DNA of 64,000 nucleotides from Triparma columacea (Eukaryota > Sar > Bolidophyceae > Parmales > Triparmaceae): positions 1-64,000 of the forward strand of contig BRYA01000498.1 in NCBI GenBank assembly GCA_030267965.1, read 5' to 3'. Positions 9,809 through 21,357 of this stretch are shown here, one piece after another. Below the pieces are notes generated by a model. That model saw nothing but the letters and a program-made list of their open reading frames with translations, ran no database searches and was not told the DNA's origin. Every line of letters starts with the position of its first letter. Position 1 is the stretch's first letter. The position numbers were made by a program, and so were the translations under genes.

Positions 9809-12800
9809 ATGCAGGCTCCTATGTTGTGGTCTATGCTGATTACCCTTTTAATAGCATGTCAGGCAATAGATAACACCATAGACGTTTACGTTGACTGCAC
9901 GGCGACCGTAGACGCTGAGAATGACTGCAGTGAAGGGGCTCCTTGTTCCTCGATCTCGAGTTCCTTAGAACAAATTGCCAGAAATTCAGCTTCAGGCGAA
10001 CAGATCGAACGGGCCGTTGTACACATCTTGCCTGGGGTGTGCTCAGGCCCTTCAAATACCGACGTGATGTACTATCCATGGTCAGTCACTGGGGTGAGCA
10101 GCAACATTACAGTTGCTGTTATCGGTTCGTGGCAAAACGAGACGGTAGTGGACTGCGGATGTAACTTCGAGACGAACTGCAACAGCGGGAATGCCACGCG
10201 CGCTTTTATAATGGGTTTGAAGGGTATAGTCAGCGTGTCTGACTTGACAGTGAGGAACTGTGGGGGCTCACCTCAAGTAGACGAGGCGAAGCTGCTTAAG
10301 ACGCCGCTTCACGAGCTTCCATTCCCCAGGGACGTTTGGGACGGGATCGCTTCCGACAACAGTGCAACGCGTCGGAGTCGGTTGGGGGGTGGAATCTTGA
10401 TTGAGGTGAGGAGGTTTGGGAGAGTGAAAGAATGAAGGGCCTGGCTTTACGCCTAGCGCTCTTACCTGTTCATCGGGTGGAAGAAACCAATGAACAAACC
10501 ACTGGTTCCCCCCTTTCTGTTTCCAATGTCCTGCCTGTTTGTCGACGACTAACTCCCCCTCCCCACTAAACCTCCGCTCCCTTGCCCCTCCGCCCCCCCC
10601 CTCCCCCCCTTACCGCGCAGACCTACGAAAAGCTGAAGCCCTGGCAAATGCAGCACTCTTTAAACGTGACGAACGTTCGCTTTCTGAATAACTGGGGAGT
10701 TAGGGGAGGGGCAGTTGCGATAGCAGGGACCGAAAACAAGGTTTTCCTCCACAACAATTCGTATGCGAACAATTACGCCGACATCTCTGGAGGTGCTGTG
10801 CACTTTCAGGTCCTCGTCGGAATCCCGTCTGCCTCCTCTCCTCACCTCGTGGGCGGCCTGAGTGTGACATCATCTTCGTTCTCGGGCAACTCCGTGGATC
10901 GCGAAATAGGGCACGGAGGCGCTTTGTCTGTTTATGGGGGCAACGCGATAGTCGGCGAGGTGAGATGAGACGAACGGAAATAGGAACTTAGCCAGCACCG
11001 CACTGCCCCACAGCAACTCGTGTTCAAACTAACCCCCACCCTTGTTCCAGGTCTCCAGCGATGTCAAGTTGACCTGGTCCAATAGACTGCATATTGAGGG
11101 CTCAGACTTTTACAACAACACGGCATTCATGGGGGGCGCCCTCTTTGCGACCGGCGACACGGCCGACTCCGACCCCGCTCAGGTGTCTCCAACCATCATC
11201 GTCCACGACGCCTCTGAGCTTAGACTCGTTTCGGACACCATCGAAACCACTTCTTTCAGGGAGAATGTCGCGGAGGTGCAGGGGGGCGGGGTAAGCTTGA
11301 TGCACGTGTATGGAGGAATCACCGTGAAGAGGTGAGAATAGAAGAAATGTGAAATGGCAACTTTACCAAGCCGTTACATATACTAGCGCAACTCTAACGC
11401 AACTCTTTCTGCGCGACTCGTTTTTCTCACCGCAGCTCGATCCTGTATAAAAATATAGCCAATGGCCTCGTGATGTGCCCTCAAGGAGACGAGACTTGCG
11501 CCGGTGCGGGCGGGGGAATGATTTCAGTTTACGCGCCTCTCACCATAATTGACTCATTCTTCAAAAACAATACAGCTGAGACAAACACCGAGTTTCCCCC
11601 CAGGGGGGGGGGGCTCTTCGCATTTTACGACACTCATGGCACTTTTGATCCGCGGGACGACGAATGTCCGAAGGCCCTTATCCTCACAGGCGGACAATTC
11701 CTCGGTAATATTGCTTACTCGAAGACATCTAGCAGCAGCACTGGGGGAGCAATATGGATGAACGGAGGGGCAACTATCGAAGATGTGTCATTTGAGGGCA
11801 ACATGGCGTCCAGCGAAACCATCCACAGCCTCGAGTACAACGCTGGTGGCGCTATCTACGTGCAACGATCTGGTGCCATAATTTCTGACAAGGTGATTAT
11901 CGGAAATGGGAAAATCCCAATCGTGTCCAAAGAGCTAACCAGCCCTCCCCTGCCCCCCCTCCCCTTGTCCCCACCCCCAGAATCTTACCGACGGCCCGAT
12001 CCGGATGGACAACAACACGTTCACTGCCAACGAGGTGAAACCGGGCGGCTACGGAGGCGCCATCTTTGCCAAGGGGAACACAGAAATAGAATTGATCAAC
12101 CAGCGCTTTTTCAACAACGTGGTGACGTCCTCCCAGCGGATTAAGTCGGCGGGAGGTGCCGTGGCCTTCGTCTCGGGGGTAACCTCGACTGTGACTGAGT
12201 GTTACTTTGAGGGCAACAGCGCCGTGCCGTACCAAGGTCAGACATCCATAATCCACGTTTCTGGGGCGACAATGCCCATGCCCGACGGCCTATCTGGGGA
12301 GGCCGGCGCCCTATTCCTTGAAGCATCTTCTTCAGTGGTCCAATCCACAACCTTCAAGGACAATTTTTGCAGCAGTGGAGGTTCGGACCAGGGAGCCTCC
12401 GGTGGGGCGGTTTCAGTGGTATCCTTTCTCGAAGATGCCGCGGCCGCTTACAAACCGTACTTCCCTAGACAGCCCATATTCAACGAGGTCAAATTCATTT
12501 CGAATTCTGCCGACTCGGCCGACAAGCAGGGCCTTAGCATCGCCGACAAGTCTTCTGGGATCGGGGGAGCTGTGCATGTCCTCTCCGCGGCGCCAGAGTT
12601 CCTCAATTGCGTCTTCAAGGACAACATTGCCAGGGCGGGGGGATCCAAAGTCTCTCTAGGAGGAGCTGTAGCTTTGCGTTACGCGTACGCCGCCTACAGC
12701 GACGAACAAAATGGCGAACCAAACTTTAACCTGCCCTCCTCCCTTTGGTACACCCAGGATGAGCGAGCCTTTTATAAAAAAGCACCAAAGTTCATAGGAT

Positions 12801-15800
12801 GCAACTTTACTAACAACATGGCAGTTGGGGAGGACTCAGAGGGGAAGTACGCTAGCTCAACACTGTCGATTATGCAGTCGGGGAGGGGGGGAGCTATTGG
12901 GGCCGTGGCCTCGATGCCCTTTGTTTCGAACTCTACTTTCATAGGCAACACAGCTACAGCAAGGGCACGCTCTATTGTCCCTAGCCTCGGAGGCGCAGTC
13001 TATCTCGATTATGATAGCGAAGGCTACTTTGTTTTTTCTCACTTTATATCAAACTCAGCCCAGAACGGTGCCGGGAGCGAGATATGCAGCATTTCTGTTG
13101 GGACAGTCGACGATAATGACAATGAAATCCCCACGGATAGCTCCAACAACAATTCTTTGAGCTTTCGCTCTTGCGAATTTTCTAGTAGCTCATCACCATC
13201 CACACGGTTAGGGTGGCCGGCTATTCTCATATTTGGAGGCATGAGCAAGCTTCTCGACTGCGAATTTCATGACGAAGCCTCGGTCATCGTGGCGGGCCCC
13301 GGATTCAAAGACATATTCGGACCTTATCTCGACGACGTCGTTTTAGCGCCTGCGAAGCTAGACGTGGGAGGCTCAGTTGACGCTTCGAAAGTGGACATTT
13401 TCTCATGGAACGCTGACTTATCCTTCTCTTCTATCGAGACTACGACTCTTGACGGTCTCAAGGTGGTGAATGGTACTGTCAGCAGCAGCAGTGGCATAAC
13501 AGTATTGGGGAGCGCCTGGATATTCGGAGCGAGGCTATGTGGCTGCAACATCGGGGCCGATCACGGAATTCTTTCCACTTCGTCTTCTCCCCCAATCTTC
13601 GAGGCCACCAGCAAACTTAATTTCGGCAGGCCCGACGAAACTATCCTACCCAGTTCCTTCACCGAGAATTACCCCAGGGTCAATTCCAAGTCCTTCGATG
13701 GCATTTTCAGCAAGCACGTACCTATTGTTATCGACAACTTAGAGATTCTAATTGCGGGGAATAAAGTTGGCAATAAAACAGGCGGAACGCTGTCGGTCTC
13801 GATCCCTCTCATTCACTTGAACAACAGTGCCTCCATCAACATTCAAGATGGGGGAGAGCTGCGCTTGGAGACAGCCACCACGATCGAAGAGCACATCAAT
13901 CCTCTTAAAATTCCGGCTCTTGTGAGCAGGGGAAAAATAAATCACACCATGAGCGACAAGGATCAGATGGCCTCGCTGACGGTGGTTGGAAACTTCGAGA
14001 TGCTACTTTCGGGAAGTCTCTCTGTAGAACTTCCTTCAGTTAAAGATTGGAACGGTCCTATATGGAAAATAGACGGGGAGGCTTACATCGAGGGCTCGAT
14101 CCTTTTAACCTTTGCTGATGGAGCCGAAATCGATGAGAGGCAGAACTGGACAATTGGCACTTACACCCTGTCTTCAAATAAAACCGACGACAACGACCCA
14201 AAAGTATTGTCTCCGGATAAGGGAGTGAAGCTTTCTCCAAAGATCAACAAAATAGACGGAGGGAAATCCATCACCATTCATGTCGACGAGATTCACTGTG
14301 ACAGGCTCATTTATTACCACCCTGACGACATAGGGTGTTACGCTTGCCTTCAAAAGAAGTCAGGTTGCACCTACTGTGGCAGCGAAAATGGCGAAAATGC
14401 TTGTCAAGATGAGGCTGCGGCTGATGCTTTGCCTTATGGGTCCTGCTCTGCCACCAACTGTTGTCCCGGAGAATGTTCCGATCACGGGGTGTGTAACGAG
14501 ATAGAAGACGAACCAGTTTGCGAATGCGAGTGGTTCTTCGAGGGGAAAAGCTGCGACATTATCTCAACCAGCGGGACTTTGGTTCTGACTTGTGGAGTTT
14601 CCTTGACGCTGCTTTGCTTGATATCGGTTGCATACTATCAATTCCACAACCGGACGAAGAGGGAGGTCGTGGAAAACGCTCTCGAGGAGCTCCGAGTTGG
14701 ATTGCTAGCGTCCGAGGACAAGAACCACGACAACGGGAAGAAGGGCTCGATCCACGTTGGTTCAAATTACATCCAGGATCTCCAGCAGCAACTTCTCTTG
14801 AAAGACGTCGCTGTTCCTATTGAGGAGGTCAATGTGGGTGAAGAGATCGGGTCCGGAACGTACGGCGTAGTTTACAAGGGGACTTTCCGTGGAAGTGCCG
14901 TTGCCGTCAAGATGGTTCGAGCCTGGGGGATGGGAGACGCCGAAATCGAAAACTTTAAGAAGGAGGCGTACTTGATGAGCAAGTTGCGCCATCCCAACAT
15001 TGTGCTCATCATGGGGATTGCTATGAAAAACCCTACGAGCGCAAGAACATTCTCTTCTTCGTCGCGAGCGAGTGATGATATGGGGATGACCGAGAGGCCT
15101 TCATCAGTTGAATCACTTTACATTCTCTCCGAGTACATGGAACGTGGGTCGCTGGCTGATGTGATAGAAATCGTTAGGGAGGAGGAGCGACAGTACGCCG
15201 ACTCCCGTGGTATATCCACGAGCAGTGCTGGAACGTCCTCTAATAATGGCGGGGTCGGGTGGAATTACGAGCTCATTCTTGCCTGCGCCCTGCAGGCAGC
15301 CAGGGGCATGCAATACCTCCACAACTCCACCCCTCCTATCTGCCATCGTGACCTGAAGAGCTCAAACCTTGTAGTTGACGACCACTGGGTGGTCAAGGTT
15401 ACGGACTTTGGGGTTTCACGGATGCTCGACGGGAACGGAGAGGGCAATGTCCGCGACAGCATCGGGGACAGCGCATCGCCGAACAACCTGGTAATGCGCG
15501 AATCTACTTTTAACTCCGTCATGACCGGGAATATCGGCACAACAGCATGGGCAGCTCCCGAGATTCTCGTCTCAGGCGCGGATGCTTACGGTAGCTACAG
15601 CCTCAAGGTCGACGTTTACAGTTTCGGCGTCGTTCTTTGGGAGCTATGGGAGAGAGAGTCACCATTCAAGGAGTTCACGAGCCGATTCGATATGGCTGAC
15701 GCGATCCGCAAGGGAGCAAGGCCCCAGTTGAGCAAGGACTGCCCTGAGGTATACACTAGACTGTACGAGGAGTGCGTGCGGACTACACCATCCGAGCGGC

Positions 15801-16273
15801 CCAACTTCGCCGCTATCGTAAAAACGCTCAAGGAGGAGCTAACTAGGCTGAGGGAGGAGGGCGGAGGAACGGCAAGCGAGGTGAACGGCGGTAGGGGAAG
15901 GTTGGACAGCATTACCGCCTCTTGGAGGGGCATGTCGTTCGATCGTGCTGCTGCAGGGGGAGCGGGTCTTAGGGCAGGAAGCAAAAACTCCTCTTCTTCC
16001 CCCCCGAGTGGCGATGCGGAGCTGAAGCACGGGGGGGGGTCCTGGACGGGGAACGGCACGGATGAAGGACCGGTGCCTACGACCCCCATCAGGTTGCCAT
16101 TTCCATACGCTAGAAAACACTCCATCGTCAACAACGTCCTGTCCTCACCCGTTCTTTCCCCTTTCTTTGCAAAGCGTCCCGAAAACTACCAAGAACTTGA
16201 GAGCGACGAGCTTGAGGAGTTTGACAGCTTTGAACCCAAAAGAAATAATGGAGGGGAAAGAAAATCTTATTGA
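9809..16273 (+). CDS. Receptor-like kinase with beta-helix ectodomain and TKL kinase
   Basis: Five inferred exons: 9809-10405, 10621-10959, 11051-11331, 11436-11892 and 11981-16273, all in frame, about 1,988 residues. A signal peptide (residues 1-19, LWSMLITLLIACQA) is followed by about 1,200 residues with many GGAI/GGAV and FxNN motifs, the pattern of right-handed beta-helix or polymorphic-membrane-protein repeats. Residues of about 1331-1418 are Cys-rich (PSI/EGF-like: CYACLQKKSGCTYC, then CSDHGVCNE...CECEW). One TM helix lies near 1423-1446. The kinase (about 1505-1860) has GSGTYGVVYKG, VAVK, HRDLKSSN and DFG and ends its activation segment in GTTAWAAPEIL, typical of RAF/CTR1-type TKL Ser/Thr kinases; all catalytic residues are present. 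A Ser-rich tail follows. It is likely a plasma-membrane sensor; the ligand is unknown. Confidence 0.85.
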
Positions 16274-16555
16274 TGTACCCGACCGAGAGGAGGGGGGGAT
16301 CAGTCGCTACGGCTAATGTAACAACAGCAACAACTTTACAATGTAAAAACCCCTCTTCTCGACTTCGACCTGCGGCGAGCTCGCGGCCGGGCTGTGTGTC
16401 GTACTGCTGGCCAGGCTGCTGTCCCCGCTCCTGTGGCGCTGGCCGTCATCCTCAACGCTGACGACCCGGGACCCTGTAAATAAATGCTTCCTCTGGGTTG
16501 GTGAGTTTCATCCTCATTCCATAAGATCAATAACAAGGAAATTATATTGGAGTTC
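16274..16555. other. Intergenic region carrying an HSF coding-fragment copy
   Basis: This 282-bp spacer between the kinase and the next plus-strand gene is occupied for 100 bp (16374-16473) by an inverted copy of HSF coding sequence. The rest is AT-rich with no gene. Confidence 0.7.
16374..16473 (-). repeat. Inverted 100-bp copy of HSF coding sequence (partner 19009-19108)
   Basis: The reverse complement of 19009-19108, inside the HSF gene, matches 16374-16473 base for base over 100 nt. Similarity extends about 5 nt further on the left with one mismatch. The copy starts 182 nt and ends 83 nt before the ATG of the coiled-coil gene at 16556, probably in its promoter or 5' UTR. Perfect identity suggests a recent event. 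Confidence 0.9.
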
Positions 16556-17622
16556 ATGTCCGAATACGAAGGTGAGCAAGAACTTCATCCTTACCTCGGA
16601 CAAGGACACCCAAAGGGCACGCCCATATCTTGCCACCAAGCCCCAGTCTTCTGAACTAAATACCCTGCCAACTGCTTCGGCTCTGAAAAATTTATTCTGA
16701 CCCACGCTTCCATCTACCGCCATCAACAGGGTCATACGAGGAGGGAGAACGGGACGTGCAACCCAACGTCGACTTAGAGCTTCTCCGCGTCGAGAACTCC
16801 ATGCTCCGCACAAAGCTTACACAGCTGGAGGCCAAGCTTGACAAACATGTGAACAATATGAAGGCAAACTCAGCCGGTGGGGAGAGGCTTAGCGACGATG
16901 GGGCATCTAGCGACGGAGTGCCCATGTCAGATATGTTGGTAAAGATACACCAGGCAAAGCAGGAGGCCTTGAAGCACAGTGGGGGAGGGGGGGGGAGCAG
17001 AGAGCAGCTAAGTGAGTTTAGGGGGTGGATGAGGGTAGGGGGTTATAGGGTTATATATGGTTGGGTGGTTGGGGGTGATGGAGGAGGAAGGGGACGTCTC
17101 TGCAGTTGTCCTAGCGTCATTGTGCTTATTCACATCCCCCCAACCCCTCCCCCCTTCCTCACAGTTAATGACATCAAGTACTTGTACTCCCTACTCCAGC
17201 AGGCGAAAGAAGAACGCAAGGGGTACCAGTCTAAGATCCAGTCCCTCCAGAAAAGCCTCAGCCACCAAAAGAGTGCCTATGACAAGCTACTGTCGAAAAA
17301 GACTCAGGACAAGGTAATCTTCGTGGAAATGCTCAAGAGAGAACGCCTGACGTTCGAGGAGAAGCTCGTGGACTCTGACAGAAAGAATCTCTGGTTTGAG
17401 CAGGAGATGAGGAAAGTCCGAGATTGGGCCCAGAAACGGCAGCGTGAGTACAACCAGGCAGCAAGCAATTTTCAAAAGCTCCTGCTGGAGGCGAAGCAGG
17501 AAACCGCCAACCAGGCCAGCAACTTCAACCTGGACCTAGCATCCGAACTTGACAGCCTGCGGTACGAGGCCGCAGAGTTGACGAGAGTAGGGGAAGGGGC
17601 AGGAGGAGGGGGACGGCGGTGA
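16556..17622 (+). CDS. Small coiled-coil protein, 3 exons
   Basis: Exons 16556-16571, 16730-17011 and 17165-17622 join in frame to about 251 residues, starting MSEYEGSYEEGERD. The first exon is only 16 nt, supported by a clean GTGAGC donor and split Gly codon. Exon 2 begins with a short helix (VDLELLRVEN...), then a Gly/Ser linker; exon 3 is a continuous Lys/Glu/Gln-rich coiled coil. No TM segment or known catalytic motif. The end at 17622 follows a Gly-rich tail, so a further exon cannot be excluded. The family is not recognised. Confidence 0.6.
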
Positions 17623-17978
17623 AACTGGCGAAGAGCAAGAGACATGTGTACGATAGGTGACAGACGGTAACGAAACTGATAAGTCAGCAGGAAACCAGTT
17701 TGAACAAAACGGTCCCCTGTTATACAAAAACCAAAAACCAAAATTTCACATTGAAGACTAGGAATTTTCTGAAGAAATTTAACTTGTGTTTTCTTCTTCA
17801 AAGAAAGAAATCGACTTTCACCACTTTCTACTACGCACGAAATATACCAAGATACCGCAAACCACTTTTATTGACTACAATCTGACGCACAAACATACCT
17901 TAATTCCTCGTCTCATCCTCCTCGTCTTAAAAAACATCCTCTTTCTCGAGAACTTCTTCTTCTTCTTAATAATCAAGA
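17623..17978. other. AT-rich intergenic stretch
   Basis: Low-GC spacer before the HSF gene, probably the 3' UTR of the coiled-coil gene plus the HSF promoter. Nothing further recognised. Confidence 0.5.
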
Positions 17979-19322
17979 ATGAATTTCCCTAATTCCAGTC
18001 TCAGCGTGAAGAACGACTGCCCAGGGGCACCTTTCAAGGAACCATCGTCCAACCATCCGCCCAAGAGGTTACCACCTACGCCCCTTAACCTTCAATTGTC
18101 CTCAATTCCTTCCTTCTTCACCACGAAAGCTGGGGATTTGCAGGTTTATGAGCACAGATCACCCAGAAAGCCGGGGAAAAAGATGTTTCTTAGTCTGGCA
18201 AACAAGGACCGTGATATAGAGGCCAACCGCTTGGAGCTTCAGCCCGCGACGGTGCAGTCTTCTTCGTCTTCGTCATCACCTTCATCTTCATCTTCCTCCT
18301 CCTCCGTCTCCGCGGAGCTCGAGGTGGCAACCCCGGAGTTTGGGCCTCTCAACCCCGCCCCTCCCTCACTTTCTCTCCCCCCGACCTTTAACCTCCCCCC
18401 GACCTTCAACAACTCCTCCTCAAAACCCCTCAAGAAGAGGCCCCACAAGCGCGTGCCGACAGGATCTACGAACAGACAGATACACGCTCCATCCGCCCCC
18501 CTAGTGACCGGGTCCACCCCCTTCACCAAGCCCGCTCAGGGCGCCATGCGAATGAACAAGTTCGTCCAGCGCCTCCACCACGCCCTCGTTGGGAGGGTCC
18601 CCTCGATGTCCTGGGGCCGGGGATGCTTGATCCTCCACAGCACCGAGGAGGTGACCAGGGATGTCCTCCCAAGGTACTTTAAGACAAGCAACTTTAAGAC
18701 ATTTAGGAGGCAGCTCAACTACTACGGCTTCGTGCACGCCAAGAGCTACCCAAACCCGGACGGCGAGGGGACCACGGCGCTCTGGGTGAACCAAGAGCTC
18801 GCGAACGGGGCGTACAATGACGTGGACAGCATACTTTTGTTGAAGAGGGTCGACGCGAGCGATGATGCAAAGACTGCAAATGGGAGGAGGATGAGGAAGG
18901 AGGGCGCCATCGAGCTTTTAGAGGGCGGGCTGGGAGAGCTGTTGGGGCTCGAGGTAGGAGGTGGGAGCGGGAAAAGCGTTGTTAGTAGTAGTAGCACCGG
19001 TGGCGGCAGGTCCCGGGTCGTCAGCGTTGAGGATGACGGCCAGCGCCACAGGAGCGGGGACAGCAGCCTGGCCAGCAGTACGACACACAGCCCGGCCGCG
19101 AGCTCGCCACAGGACGGTGGTAGAGAGGGAGACAAGGCGGTGGAGCCGCTAAACCTGGGCCCTGCCGCCGTTGCAGCAGGCACAAACAGTACAAAGGTTC
19201 CCAGGTTGGTCAGGAGCCACACACCAGAGACAGAGGTCTTGGCGAGGTTCTTGATGGACCTGGGAAAGGGGGACAGGAAGGTTACAAGTCCGAGGGGGGG
19301 AGGGGGGTGGCTGGTCATGTGA
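17979..19322 (+). CDS. Heat shock factor (HSF-type transcription factor)
   Basis: Single exon, 447 residues. The HSF DNA-binding domain spans about residues 183-275: NKFVQRLHHAL at the first helix, a MSW core, then DVLPRYFKTSNFKTFRRQLN, which is the recognition helix, and YGF. This is a winged helix-turn-helix that in the family binds nGAAn arrays. The N-terminal 180 residues are Ser/Pro-rich and low complexity. No clear leucine-zipper trimerisation region was seen. HSF families are greatly expanded in diatoms and relatives, so its target may not be heat-shock genes. Bases 19009-19108 (about residues 344-377) are duplicated in inverted orientation upstream. Confidence 0.9.
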   Translation: MNFPNSSLSVKNDCPGAPFKEPSSNHPPKRLPPTPLNLQLSSIPSFFTTKAGDLQVYEHRSPRKPGKKMFLSLANKDRDIEANRLELQPATVQSSSSSSSPSSSSSSSSVSAELEVATPEFGPLNPAPPSLSLPPTFNLPPTFNNSSSKPLKKRPHKRVPTGSTNRQIHAPSAPLVTGSTPFTKPAQGAMRMNKFVQRLHHALVGRVPSMSWGRGCLILHSTEEVTRDVLPRYFKTSNFKTFRRQLNYYGFVHAKSYPNPDGEGTTALWVNQELANGAYNDVDSILLLKRVDASDDAKTANGRRMRKEGAIELLEGGLGELLGLEVGGGSGKSVVSSSSTGGGRSRVVSVEDDGQRHRSGDSSLASSTTHSPAASSPQDGGREGDKAVEPLNLGPAAVAAGTNSTKVPRLVRSHTPETEVLARFLMDLGKGDRKVTSPRGGGGWLVM

Positions 19323-19480
19323 GGTGGGCGTTGGGTCGGTGTTGTGGGGGGGAAGGATGAAGAAGGGAAGAAGGGAAAAGAGACATACACGTAGATACAA
19401 GTTTGAAGTAAACAAACAACCTAATTACCCCGCAGTAGTCATTCCTAAGCTCTCCGTAATAACGCCAGATCTCCCCTCTT

Positions 19481-19855
19481 CTATACCAAGAAACCCAAAA
19501 TATCACCGTTGGTCTTGGCCTTCTTAATCAGCCTGGTCCTCAGGTGGTAAGCGCCTACCCACTTGCAGAAGTCCCCGATATACCCCGAATGGAGGGATAT
19601 CGCCTTGCCCCTGATGTTCTTGAGCTTCTGGTCCCCCAAGACCAGCCTGGCCCCGTAAACAGCAGGGGAGAAGACGCCAAACTTTGCCTGCTTTCCACCA
19701 TAGACGATGGTGGAGGAGCGGGAAAAGGGAGAAGGCGAGAAGGTTGGATGAGAGGAGGCAGAGAGGGGAGAAACAGATGCCGGAGGCACAACAAATGAAG
19801 AAACCATGAAGGTCGAGGTGGCAACGAGGAGAACAATTATGAGTCTGATAGACAT
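19481..19855 (-). CDS. PGR5: PGR5, plastid cyclic electron flow factor
   Basis: Single exon, 124 residues. The C-terminal half reads KLKNIRGKAISLHSGYI, then FCKWVGA and ends LIKKAKTNGDILGFL, the conserved core and terminus of PGR5. In plants PGR5 is a small stromal/thylakoid protein needed for ferredoxin-dependent cyclic electron flow around photosystem I and proton-gradient control. The N-terminus has a signal peptide (SIRLIIVLLVATSTF) and then VSS-FVVPP, a Phe at the expected signal/transit junction of complex plastids. Length fits the family. The gene is convergent with HSF (158 bp between stops). Confidence 0.88.
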   Translation of the reverse strand: MSIRLIIVLLVATSTFMVSSFVVPPASVSPLSASSHPTFSPSPFSRSSTIVYGGKQAKFGVFSPAVYGARLVLGDQKLKNIRGKAISLHSGYIGDFCKWVGAYHLRTRLIKKAKTNGDILGFLV

Positions 19856-20183
19856 GATAGGGACGCTGAGGAGATGTTAGTGGCTGAACTTGGTTTTAAG
19901 GGAAATTGTTGGGGTACGTTATTGAAGGGAACTTCGAAATGGGAGAGAAATGGAGTTGAGCCAAATTTGGTTGTCGAAGTGGCCTTAATTGTCCCTTGGA
20001 ATTTGTAATTAAATCATAGCTCATGTTGACGTCCGTCCGTAGCTCTGCTTTTTTTACGCTTCTGCTAATTATGTAATATTCTATCATATGGGAGAAGACG
20101 GAACGCTCTTTCGACAATCTTTGTGTCCAAATTTTTACCCGGATTCCGTACCAATTCTGTCATCGCCACACCACACAGGTTCA
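19856..20183. other. Divergent promoter region between two plastid-protein genes
   Basis: This 328-bp AT-rich spacer lies between the PGR5 start (minus) and the NAD(P)-binding protein start (plus). Both products are predicted plastid proteins, so shared regulation is possible. No specific element was recognised. Confidence 0.4.
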
Positions 20184-21271
20184 ATGGGGGCCAGAATTCT
20201 CCTCATCGCAGCCATTTTTGTCAGCTATGTTAGCTCATTTGGACCATCCGTTACATTCTCTCCACGCACCAATACGCGTCTTCACGTGGAAGAGCTAGAT
20301 GGTGAGTTGCAGTCATATCAATAATTATTTCCGTGACATCACATTGACCCATTTGACCCTTGCTTCATGTTATGCGGACTCGAGGGGCATATGCTACCCT
20401 TCGTTATATAATATTTCCCCTTGTTACCCGTCAAACTTTGAAACTTACTCGAATTTCTCCCAATTTCCTCCCTCTCTCCCACGACAGGGAACCCTGAGTA
20501 CAAGAAAGTGTTTGTTGCAGGCGGAACTAAAGGGGTAGGGAAGCATATTGTGGATATTCTGAGTAAAGAGGGCGTCGAAGTCGTCGCATTGGCGAGAACA
20601 GACGAGGCAGTTGATAGTTTGAATGCCATCCCTGGGGTCAAGTAAGTGAAGTGGGGAACGGCGAGTGGACCCCCCCCGCCACTCATTCCCCACCTCCAAC
20701 CTCTCATCCTCAATTCACCTTCGTTTCGCTCGCACCCAGGGGCATCAAGGGCGACGCCTTTGACTACAAATCAGTGGAGGACAATATGTGGGGTTGCGAT
20801 GCTTGCATCACCACCCTCGGGGGCATGACCGAGGACAGGCGGGTGGACTACGAGGGTAACAACAACGTCATCGAGGCCGCCGGCATCCTCGGGGTCACCA
20901 GGGTGGTGCTGGTTACCAGCATCGGCTGCGGGGACTCCAAGGACGCTGCCCCACCCGCAGTGTTTGAGGCCCTCAAGGACGTGCTCAAGGACAAGGAGAA
21001 AGCGGAGAGGGTCCTACAGAGGTACTACACGAACATGAACTGGACCATAATCCGCCCCGGCGGTCTAAAGTCCGAGCCCTCAACCGGGAAGGCCATAATC
21101 ACAGAGGACAACAAGGCCATCGGATCGATCCACAGGGAGGACGTCGCGAAGCTCACCGTGCAAGCGCTCAAGAGCTTCAAGACCAAGAAGAAGGTCCTCA
21201 GCGTGATGGACCCAAGCATCGGGGGGAACGCGGCCCCGGAGGTTAGCGCGGAGGAGTTTGCCCTGAATTGA
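20184..21271 (+). CDS. Plastid NAD(P)-binding atypical SDR/NmrA-like protein
   Basis: Exons 20184-20301, 20488-20641 and 20740-21271 join in frame to 267 residues. A signal peptide (ARILLIAAIFVSYVSS) ends at SS-FGPS, the complex-plastid targeting pattern. The mature protein starts its Rossmann fold with VFVAGGTKGVGK, the GxxGxxG dinucleotide motif of atypical SDRs. DAFDYKSVEDN, VTSIGCGDS and WTIIRPGGL fit the NAD(P)H-binding/NmrA-like group that includes TIC62, HCF173 and Ycf39 relatives. The catalytic YxxxK of classical SDRs is not evident, so it may be a redox sensor or assembly factor rather than an oxidoreductase. The exact subfamily is unresolved. Confidence 0.82.
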
Positions 21272-21357
21272 GGCAATATATTGACGGGGTTGGGGGTGAA
21301 GTGGGGTTACCAATGAAGCACCATTGCATTTTATTTCATTTCGACAATTGCGACGTC

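Noticed and set aside
16336..16557. Small minus-strand protein upstream of the coiled-coil gene
   Set aside because: Its sequence comes from the inverted HSF copy read in a non-HSF frame; no gene structure supports it.
18239..19390. Minus-strand frames overlapping the HSF gene
   Set aside because: They are shadows of Ser/Pro codons; the HSF DNA-binding domain fixes the plus strand.
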